Shown here: one piece after another, positions 6,123 to 10,954 of the stretch
Layout of the letters: every line of letters starts with the position of its first letter
How positions within the stretch are numbered: position 1 is the first letter of the stretch
Assembly: GCA_964644375.1 (NCBI GenBank)
Contig: CAZXWJ010000138.1
Coordinates: 1 to 10,954 of the forward strand
Origin: CAYNYM01 sp964644375
GTDB taxonomy: Bacteria > Desulfobacterota > DSM-4660 > Desulfatiglandales > HGW-15
Reading direction: 5' to 3'
Length of the DNA stretch: 10,954 bases
The notes under the pieces: model-generated
Databases searched by the model: none
What the model saw: the letters and a program-made list of their open reading frames with translations, nothing else
Told to the model about the DNA's origin: nothing
Position numbers and translations under genes: made by a program

Positions 6123-6203
6123 AAACTTGAAACGTCTCCTGCGAGGAGAAAAAATATTTTCATTTTAGTTGCTTTATGCAGAACATTGGTGCTTATTCTA
6201 TGA
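6093..6203 (+). CDS. Candidate upstream ORF coupled to rpiB
   Basis: 36 codons starting at a run of three ATG (6093, 6096, 6099) and ending with a TGA (6201-6203) that overlaps the rpiB ATG (6200-6202) as ATGA. AAAGG (6080-6084) lies 8 bases before the first ATG. The peptide is MMMPANSGFCKLE, then TSPARRKN, then a hydrophobic tail IFILVALCRTLVLIL; it resembles no known protein and could be a small membrane peptide or simply a translated leader. The reason to list it is that rpiB has no Shine-Dalgarno of its own, so re-initiation from this ORF would explain how rpiB is translated. The first codons cover the weak hairpin 6101-6116. Coding status is inferred only from position and overlap. Confidence 0.35.
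   Translation: MMMPANSGFCKLETSPARRKNIFILVALCRTLVLIL
6135..6149 (+). promoter_or_regulatory. Hairpin burying an AGGAGA sequence
   Basis: TCTCCT (6135-6140), loop GCG, AGGAGA (6144-6149). AGGAGA is the best Shine-Dalgarno-like sequence in the rpiB leader but it is 26 bases from the nearest ATG (6176) and 50 from the likely start (6200), too far to serve either directly, and it is paired in this hairpin. Confidence 0.3.
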
Positions 6204-6646
6204 GAATCATTACTGGATCTGATCACGGAGGTTTTGACCTCAAAGAGACCTGCCTTGGATTACTGGAAGAAATGCCGGGCTATGAACTGACGGATGTGGG
6301 TGTCTTCAGCCGGGAATCATCTCATTATCCTGAGATCGCTCATAAAGTGGCCCGAGCGGTGGCCAAGGGCGAATTCGAGCGTGGACTGCTGATCTGCGGT
6401 TCCGGCATCGGCATGTCGATCACGGCCAATCGATACCGGGGCGTACGTGCCGCCCTGTGTCACGACCTGTACATGGCCCGGATGAGCCGGCTTCATAACG
6501 ACGCCAATATTCTGGTCATGGGCGGACGGGTCACCGCGCCCGGTCTTGCCGCAGAGATACTGGAGACGTTCCTCAAGACGGACTTTGAGGGGGGGCGCCA
6601 CAAATCGAGAATCGATCAGATTGACGATCAAGGGAGAACGATTTGA
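6200..6646 (+). CDS. rpiB: Ribose-5-phosphate isomerase B
   Basis: Interconverts ribose-5-phosphate and ribulose-5-phosphate in the non-oxidative pentose phosphate pathway (RpiB/LacAB family, cytoplasmic). From the ATG at 6200 the protein has 148 residues and begins MRIITGSDHGGFDLKE; Cys66 in ICGSGIG and His99 in HNDAN then fall at the same numbers as the catalytic residues of E. coli RpiB, which supports this start over the in-frame ATG at 6176. Asp8-His9 of the phosphate-binding loop and GGR are also present. No Shine-Dalgarno precedes either ATG; the stop of a 36-codon ORF overlaps the start as ATGA, suggesting coupling. Its 3' end overlaps glyA by four bases. Ribulose-5-P is also the substrate of RibB, encoded at the end of the same cluster. 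Confidence 0.95.
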   Translation: MRIITGSDHGGFDLKETCLGLLEEMPGYELTDVGVFSRESSHYPEIAHKVARAVAKGEFERGLLICGSGIGMSITANRYRGVRAALCHDLYMARMSRLHNDANILVMGGRVTAPGLAAEILETFLKTDFEGGRHKSRIDQIDDQGRTI

Positions 6647-7893
6647 TAGAACTGGAATTGGAGCAGGTTGATCCCGAAGTGGCGAGGGCCATACGTTCGG
6701 AAATCGATCGTGAAAAGAAAAATCTGGTCATGATCGCATCGGAAAACTATGCCTCTCGGGCGGTCATTGAGGCCCAGGCCAATGTCATGACGAACAAGTA
6801 TGCAGAGGGGTACCCCAAGAAAAGATACTACGGTGGATGCGAATATGTCGACATGGTCGAGAGACTGGCCATTGACAGAGTGAAGGACTTGTTCGGCGCG
6901 GAATATGCGAATGTTCAACCCCATTCGGGTTCACAGGCCAACATGGCCGTGTACCTTAGCTTCCTGAAGCCCGGTGATACGATTCTGGGTATGGATCTGT
7001 CTCATGGCGGTCACTTGACCCATGGGAGTCCGGTGAGCTTCTCCGGTCGGCTCTTCCATGCGGTTTTCTACGGGCTCGAAGCGGGCAAAGGCATCCTCGA
7101 CTATGATCAGGCCCATGATCTTGCCCGGAAACATAAGCCGAAGCTCATCATTGCCGGTGCGAGCGCCTATCCTCGGATTATCGATTTCGGAAGGTTTAAG
7201 GAGATTGCCCAAGAGGTCGGGGCCTATCTGATGGTTGATATGGCCCATATTGCGGGACTGGTGGCGGCTAATCTTCATCCTTCTCCTGTGGGTCTTGCGG
7301 ATTTCGTCACTTCTACGACCCATAAGACGCTCAGGGGGCCGAGAGGGGGTTTCATCCTCGCGGAAGAAAGGCATGGGGCCGCCCTGGACAAGGGGGTCTT
7401 TCCCGGAATTCAGGGTGGTCCCCTGATGCACATTATTGCGGCCAAGGCCGTGGCATTCGGCGAGGCGCAGACACAGGCCTTCAAGGACTATCAACGCCAG
7501 GTTGTTGCAAATGCTCGAATCCTTGCCGAGGCCTTTGCCGGTTTTGGATTTAACCTGGTATCCGGAGGAACCGACAATCATTTAATCCTGTTAGACCTTA
7601 CGTCGCAGGGACTAACAGGTTTGGAAGCAGAGACGGCCCTCGGCCGGGCGGGAATTGCAGTGAATAAGAACGCTGTTCCCTTTGATAAGAGAGGGCCGCA
7701 GGTGACCAGCGGTTTGAGGCTGGGAACGCCGGCCCTGACGACTCGGGGTATGGGGGGGGAGGAAATGAGGATTATCGTCGGGCTGATCAGGAAGGTGCTG
7801 GGAAATCCGGCCGATGAAAAGATCCTGCAGACCACCCGTGCACAAGTCAGCGAACTGTGTCTTCAGTTTCCTGTGTATGAGTTCATCCACTAA
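6643..7893 (+). CDS. glyA: Serine hydroxymethyltransferase
   Basis: A PLP enzyme that converts serine and tetrahydrofolate to glycine and 5,10-methylene-THF, the main one-carbon source, cytoplasmic. 416 residues, full family length. Motifs: SENYAS (~33-38), NKYAEGYPKKRYYGG (~51-65), HSGSQAN (~93-99), MVDMAHIAGL, and the PLP-lysine motif TSTTHKTLRGPRGG with Lys228; GGTDNHL and TSGLRLGTPALTTRG near the C-terminus are also intact. The start is a TTG at 6643, whose TTGA overlaps the rpiB stop, with AGGGAGA (6631-6637) 5 bases upstream; no ATG near there fits as well. The next gene begins directly after its stop. Methylene-THF from this enzyme is what thymidylate synthase uses on dUMP made by the next gene's product. 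Confidence 0.97.
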   Translation: MIELELEQVDPEVARAIRSEIDREKKNLVMIASENYASRAVIEAQANVMTNKYAEGYPKKRYYGGCEYVDMVERLAIDRVKDLFGAEYANVQPHSGSQANMAVYLSFLKPGDTILGMDLSHGGHLTHGSPVSFSGRLFHAVFYGLEAGKGILDYDQAHDLARKHKPKLIIAGASAYPRIIDFGRFKEIAQEVGAYLMVDMAHIAGLVAANLHPSPVGLADFVTSTTHKTLRGPRGGFILAEERHGAALDKGVFPGIQGGPLMHIIAAKAVAFGEAQTQAFKDYQRQVVANARILAEAFAGFGFNLVSGGTDNHLILLDLTSQGLTGLEAETALGRAGIAVNKNAVPFDKRGPQVTSGLRLGTPALTTRGMGGEEMRIIVGLIRKVLGNPADEKILQTTRAQVSELCLQFPVYEFIH

Positions 7894-7923
7894 ATGAACG
7901 ACTCTGATGAAGGGGGTATTCTC

Positions 7924-8370
7924 TTGACGAGACCTTCTTGGCCCGAATATTTTATGGAGATCACGAGAATGGTGGCAAAGAGGTCCACCTGCCTGAGACG
8001 TAAGGTTGGGGCTATTCTGGTCAAGGATAAGAGAATCCTTGCAACGGGTTACAACGGCGCGCCGACCGGTCTCAAGCATTGCGAAGAGGTGGGTTGCCTG
8101 AGGGAAGACTCGTCCGTGCCTTCGGGTACGCGCCATGAATTGTGCAGGGGACTGCACGCCGAACAAAACGTCATCGTGCAGGCGGCCTGCCATGGGATTG
8201 CTATCAAGGGCGCCACGCTCTATTGTACCAATAAACCTTGTGTGATTTGTGCCAAGATGATTATTAATGCTGGGATTCGGAAGGCCTTTTACGAAGAGAG
8301 CTATGATGATCCTCTGGCTGATCAAATGATGGCGGAAGCCGGTATCGAACTAGTGAGGTTACGTGTATGA
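7924..8370 (+). CDS. dCMP deaminase (ComEB family)
   Basis: Zinc-dependent deaminase that converts dCMP to dUMP, the precursor of dTMP; cytoplasmic. The zinc site is complete: HAEQN and PCVIC, with His88/Glu90 and Cys116/Cys119 when counted from the ATG at 7894. The N-terminal RPSWPEYFMEITRMVAKRSTCLRRKVGAILV and the internal GYNGAPTGLKHC are typical of dCMP/ComEB deaminases. Two starts are possible: the ATG at 7894 touches the glyA stop but has no Shine-Dalgarno, whereas the in-frame TTG at 7924 follows AAGGGGGT (7910-7917) by 6 bases and gives MTRPSW, the family N-terminus. I therefore favour 7924 (148 residues). Its end overlaps nrdR by ATGA. In Bacillus the comEB homologue is named for its place in a competence operon; that role is not implied here. 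Confidence 0.93.
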   Translation: MTRPSWPEYFMEITRMVAKRSTCLRRKVGAILVKDKRILATGYNGAPTGLKHCEEVGCLREDSSVPSGTRHELCRGLHAEQNVIVQAACHGIAIKGATLYCTNKPCVICAKMIINAGIRKAFYEESYDDPLADQMMAEAGIELVRLRV

Positions 8371-8837
8371 GATGTCCCTATTGTACAAAGATCGATAACA
8401 AAGTGATTGATTCCCGGCTCAGTAAGGACGGCAGAACGATCCGGAGACGCAGGGAATGTATTGATTGCGGAAGACGATTTACTACCTATGAGAAGCTGGA
8501 AGAAGTGCTGCCCCTGGTGATTAAAAAAGATGGTCGTCGTGAACCCTTTAATCGGGATAAAATTATTGAAGGGATAAAAAAGGCTTGCCAGAAGCGCCCT
8601 GTGAGCATCACAAAGATAGAAGAGTTTGTCGATTCATTGGAGGTTTACTTTCAGGAACTGGGGAAGAAGGAAGTTGATAGCACGGATGTCGGGGAAAAAG
8701 TTATCAGCAGTCTCAAGGAATGGGATGAAGTGGCCTATGTCAGATTCGCCTCGGTCTACCGTCAATTCAGGGATATCAATGAGTTCATGGAAGAACTTGA
8801 AGGGATTTTGAGGGCCCGGAAAGACCTCTCCATGTGA
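8367..8837 (+). CDS. nrdR: Transcriptional repressor NrdR
   Basis: 156 residues, close to the usual 150. The N-terminal zinc ribbon has all four cysteines (CPYC at 3-6, CIDCGRRF at 31-38), with the conserved KVIDSR and RTIRRRREC between them; residues ~49-140 are the ATP-cone (PLVIKKDGRREPFNRDKIIEGIKKAC and the conserved C-terminal helices ending VYRQFRDINEF). NrdR senses adenine nucleotides through the ATP-cone and represses ribonucleotide reductase genes; none of those genes is in the window. The ATG overlaps the deaminase stop as ATGA, with GAGG 8 bases upstream. The link between dUMP synthesis and control of dNTP supply is functional as well as positional. Confidence 0.97.
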   Translation: MRCPYCTKIDNKVIDSRLSKDGRTIRRRRECIDCGRRFTTYEKLEEVLPLVIKKDGRREPFNRDKIIEGIKKACQKRPVSITKIEEFVDSLEVYFQELGKKEVDSTDVGEKVISSLKEWDEVAYVRFASVYRQFRDINEFMEELEGILRARKDLSM

Positions 8838-9072
8838 TCGTTCCTTTCATTTTTGACGGCACTCTGTTGGGATAGTTGTTCATTTGGAACAGGTCAGAGA
8901 TAATTGGCTTTGCTATATTTTTTAATGAGATTGAAGTGACCTAAAGTGACTAAAGTCGGAGTTCACAGATTCCTGAAAAAAGGCCGCAAGCAACATCTTA
9001 TTTTTAGCCGCTTTAAACTCGATACACTTTTTGTTGAAGCTCCTGAAATTTTAGTAAGGATAAAGGCGTTTC
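8838..9072. other. 235-base gap inside the cluster
   Basis: It separates nrdR from ribD. I see no gene, no convincing terminator and no FMN riboswitch sequence, although this is where one would be expected for riboflavin genes. A short tandem repeat lies at 8934-8956: AAGTGAC (8934-8940), the related AAAGTGAC (8943-8950) and a third AAAGT (8952-8956). TCCTGAAA occurs twice (8971-8978 and 9041-9048). TATATT (8904-8909 region) is a possible -10 but lacks a -35 at proper spacing. Confidence 0.5.
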
Positions 9073-10191
9073 TTGGCTAATCAAGACGAAATATTCATGA
9101 AGAAGGCCCTGCGGTTGGCTAAAAAAGGCCTTGGGCAAACGTCTCCGAATCCGGTTGTCGGTGCGGTGATCGTCAGGGAAGGGAAGGTCATCGCTTCGGG
9201 ATACCACAGAAGGGCGGGCGACGCGCATGCCGAGGTTGAGGCCCTGAAAAATCTCCGGGGAGAGGCAAGAAAAGAGGATAGCCTCTATGTCACCCTTGAA
9301 CCCTGTAATCACTATGGTAAAACGCCCCCCTGCACGAAGGCGATTCTTCAAAGGGGCATAAGGAAAGTCGTGGTTGGAATGATGGACCCGAATCCGGATG
9401 TGACCGGGGGCGGCTGTGCTTTTCTTGCTCAAAAAGGGGTGGAAGTCAGATCAGGGGTACTGGAATCAGAGTGTCGTCGATTGAACGAGGTCTTTGTCAA
9501 GTTCGCCACGACGGGAATTCCCTTTGTGACGGCCAAAACAGCTCTCACCATGGATGGATGGACGGCGACCGGCCTGGGCCATTCCCGGTGGGTCACCAAT
9601 GAACGGTCGCGCCGATTTGTCCACCGTCTGAGGGATCGCGCAGACGGGGTGATGGTGGGGGTCGGCACGGTACTGACCGATGATCCGTCTTTGACTACTC
9701 GCCTTGGGACAAGGAAAGGCAAGGACCCGGCCCGAATCATTGTGGACACCCATCTGAGGACTCCAAAAAATGCCGGTGTTTTGAGCCGGAATTCTAACGC
9801 CCCTGCGATTATAGCCATTGGGGAGGGGGTAGCGGGTGAGCGGGTCAATGGCTTGAAAAATGATTGGGTTATCCCTTTGATCTGCCCGGTCAAGGATGGC
9901 AGAATTAATCTCAGTGCCCTGTTGGCCGGGCTTGGAAAGATGTCCATTACCTCGGTTTTGTTGGAGGGTGGCGCCACACTTATGGGGTCATTTATTCGTG
10001 AAGGCCTTGTGGATAAGTTTTATATCTTCAAGGCACCCAAATTGCTGGGGGGAGGGGATGGGATTCCCATGGCCGCCGGACCTGGCCCCGTCACGATGGA
10101 TCAATGCGTGAATCTCAAGGATTTGAGGGTGCGGCGATTTGGGGATGATTTGCTTGTCAGAGGTTATCCGGATGTTTACGGGACTCGTTGA
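9073..10191 (+). CDS. ribD: Bifunctional riboflavin deaminase/reductase RibD
   Basis: Catalyses the second and third steps of riboflavin synthesis: deamination of the pyrimidine made from GTP by RibA, then NADPH-dependent reduction of the ribosyl side chain. 372 residues, full length. The deaminase domain (1-~145) has TSPNPVVGAVIV (23-34), HAE (52-54) and PCNHYGKTPPC (77-87), giving zinc ligands His52, Cys78 and Cys87. The reductase domain (~148-365) has TAKTALTMDGWTATG, SRWVTNE, ADGVMVGVGTVLTDDPSLTTR and LLEGGATL. In the DGW position Lys is more usual. The start is a TTG at 9073 with AAAGG (9062-9066) 6 bases upstream; it gives MANQDEIFMKKAL, the family N-terminus, while the ATG at 9097 would cut the conserved DExxM. 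It overlaps ribE by 20 bases. Confidence 0.96.
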   Translation: MANQDEIFMKKALRLAKKGLGQTSPNPVVGAVIVREGKVIASGYHRRAGDAHAEVEALKNLRGEARKEDSLYVTLEPCNHYGKTPPCTKAILQRGIRKVVVGMMDPNPDVTGGGCAFLAQKGVEVRSGVLESECRRLNEVFVKFATTGIPFVTAKTALTMDGWTATGLGHSRWVTNERSRRFVHRLRDRADGVMVGVGTVLTDDPSLTTRLGTRKGKDPARIIVDTHLRTPKNAGVLSRNSNAPAIIAIGEGVAGERVNGLKNDWVIPLICPVKDGRINLSALLAGLGKMSITSVLLEGGATLMGSFIREGLVDKFYIFKAPKLLGGGDGIPMAAGPGPVTMDQCVNLKDLRVRRFGDDLLVRGYPDVYGTR

Positions 10192-10834
10192 AGGTGTCGG
10201 TCGAATTAAGGTATCGAGCCGCGTCGGAGAGGATGTACGGCTTACGATTATGCACCGGCTTGATTTTTCCGGCAGCCGGGTCGGGGACAGTATCTCCGTG
10301 AACGGTGCCTGCCTGACCGTGACGGCCCTGGTTGAGGGAGGTTTTAGCTCGGATATTTCGGTGGAATCCCTTTCCCGCACCACCCTTGGGCAGTTGAAAG
10401 TGGGTGATGAAGTGAATCTGGAAAGGGCGCTGAGGCTCACGGATCGGCTTGGAGGGCACCTTGTATCCGGGCATGTGGACGGCGTAGGAACGGTTCTCAC
10501 GCGAGAACAGGACCAGCGGTCCTGGCGCTTGAGGGTCGGCATTGACAAGGGCCTTTCAAGATATATTATTGACAAGGGATCTATTGCCGTAGATGGGGTA
10601 AGCCTGACCATAAACCATTGCCAGGAAACTTATTTTGAGGTTAATATAATTCCTCAAACCGGACGGGAAACCACTATTCTAAAAAAGAAGGAGGGTGATC
10701 TCGTCAATATCGAAACCGATTTGATCGGCAAATATGTGGAAAAATTTTTTCTCAGAGACAGGCAATCCCAAGGGGAAGAGAAACCCTCAGCCATCAATCG
10801 GGATATGCTGAAAGAATATGGATTCGGGGAGTAA
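10172..10834 (+). CDS. ribE: Riboflavin synthase alpha subunit
   Basis: Dismutates two 6,7-dimethyl-8-ribityllumazine molecules to riboflavin and the pyrimidine precursor; a cytoplasmic trimer. 220 residues from the ATG at 10172, the normal length. The two internal beta-barrel repeats are visible: MFTGLVEGVGRI (1-12) with SVNGACLTV (42-50) in the first, and GHVDGVGTV (100-108) with IAVDGVSLTIN (138-148) in the second; the C-terminal GDLVNIETDLIGKYVEK (175-191) is typical. AGAGGT (10159-10164) lies 7 bases before the ATG, and MFTG is the near-universal N-terminus, so an upstream in-frame TTG at 10139 is rejected. The start lies within the last 20 bases of ribD, pointing to coupled translation. 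The last ~25 residues are a charged tail. Confidence 0.96.
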   Translation: MFTGLVEGVGRIKVSSRVGEDVRLTIMHRLDFSGSRVGDSISVNGACLTVTALVEGGFSSDISVESLSRTTLGQLKVGDEVNLERALRLTDRLGGHLVSGHVDGVGTVLTREQDQRSWRLRVGIDKGLSRYIIDKGSIAVDGVSLTINHCQETYFEVNIIPQTGRETTILKKKEGDLVNIETDLIGKYVEKFFLRDRQSQGEEKPSAINRDMLKEYGFGE

Positions 10835-10839
10835 AAAGA

Positions 10840-10954
10840 ATGCCTATTGCTAAAATAGAAGAGGTCATAGAAGACTTGAGACAGGGGAAACAAATCATCC
10901 TCGTGGATGATGAGGACAGGGAAAACGAGGGCGACCTCACCATGGCCGCCGAAA
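10840..10954 (+). CDS. DHBP synthase (RibB or RibBA), 5' end only
   Basis: 38 codons are visible before the right edge. The sequence MPIAKIEEVIEDLRQGK, then IILVDDEDRENEGDLTMAAE, is the N-terminus of 3,4-dihydroxy-2-butanone-4-phosphate synthase, with the catalytic acidic loop DDEDRENEGD. The enzyme uses ribulose-5-phosphate, the product of RpiB encoded at the other end of the cluster. GGGGAG (10826-10831) lies 8 bases before the ATG, and the gap to ribE is 5 bases. In this order of genes the protein is most often the fusion RibBA, with GTP cyclohydrolase II at the C-terminus, but that part is outside the window, so I give no symbol. Confidence 0.93.
   Translation, partial: MPIAKIEEVIEDLRQGKQIILVDDEDRENEGDLTMAAE

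Noticed and set aside
1..10954. CRISPR arrays, tRNA or rRNA genes, IS elements, phage genes
   Set aside because: I saw no spaced direct repeats of CRISPR type, no tRNA- or rRNA-like sequence and no transposase or integrase frame in the window.

Overview
The window looks like chromosomal sequence from an anaerobic member of the Desulfobacterota (former Deltaproteobacteria). Three things suggest this: an MglA-type GTPase next to a PATAN (DUF4388) plus cyclic-nucleotide-fold protein, a stand-alone cytidylate-kinase-like protein, and the gene order rpiB-glyA-dCMP deaminase-nrdR-ribD-ribE-ribB(A), which is familiar from that group. This is a judgement from gene content; no database was searched. 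Codons and base composition look moderately GC in the genes, and several non-coding stretches are clearly richer in AT.

Layout. Left part (1-1657, + strand): the 3' end of an MglA-like Ras-family GTPase, overlapped or closely followed by a PATAN/cNMP-fold signalling protein. A non-coding gap (1658-2036) contains a complete-looking small RNA gene: a sigma70 promoter, an ~85-nt hairpin RNA and a T7 terminator. Next is a minus-strand cytidylate-kinase-like gene (2037-2648) with a long upstream region (2649-3224) crowded with palindromes. An Atg22/UMF1-type MFS transporter (+, 3225-4595) converges on an exported rhodanese (-, 4743-5375), and a long bidirectional terminator sits between them.

The next 800 bases (5376-6175) are mostly AT-rich and without a recognised gene. 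They end in a good sigma70 promoter and a structured leader. Inside that leader is a 36-codon ORF whose stop overlaps the rpiB start as ATGA.

Right part (6200-10954, + strand): rpiB, glyA, dCMP deaminase and nrdR overlap or nearly touch. After a 235-base gap come ribD, ribE and the start of ribB/ribBA. The metabolic logic is coherent. RpiB interconverts ribose-5-P and ribulose-5-P, and ribulose-5-P is the substrate of RibB. GlyA makes 5,10-methylene-THF, used to turn dUMP into dTMP. dCMP deaminase makes dUMP. NrdR controls ribonucleotide reductase genes. RibD, RibE and RibB are riboflavin enzymes.

The coding genes are ordinary. The points worth a second look are non-coding: the orphan small RNA, the rpiB leader with mutually exclusive pairings and a coupled upstream ORF, and the palindrome cluster before the transporter.
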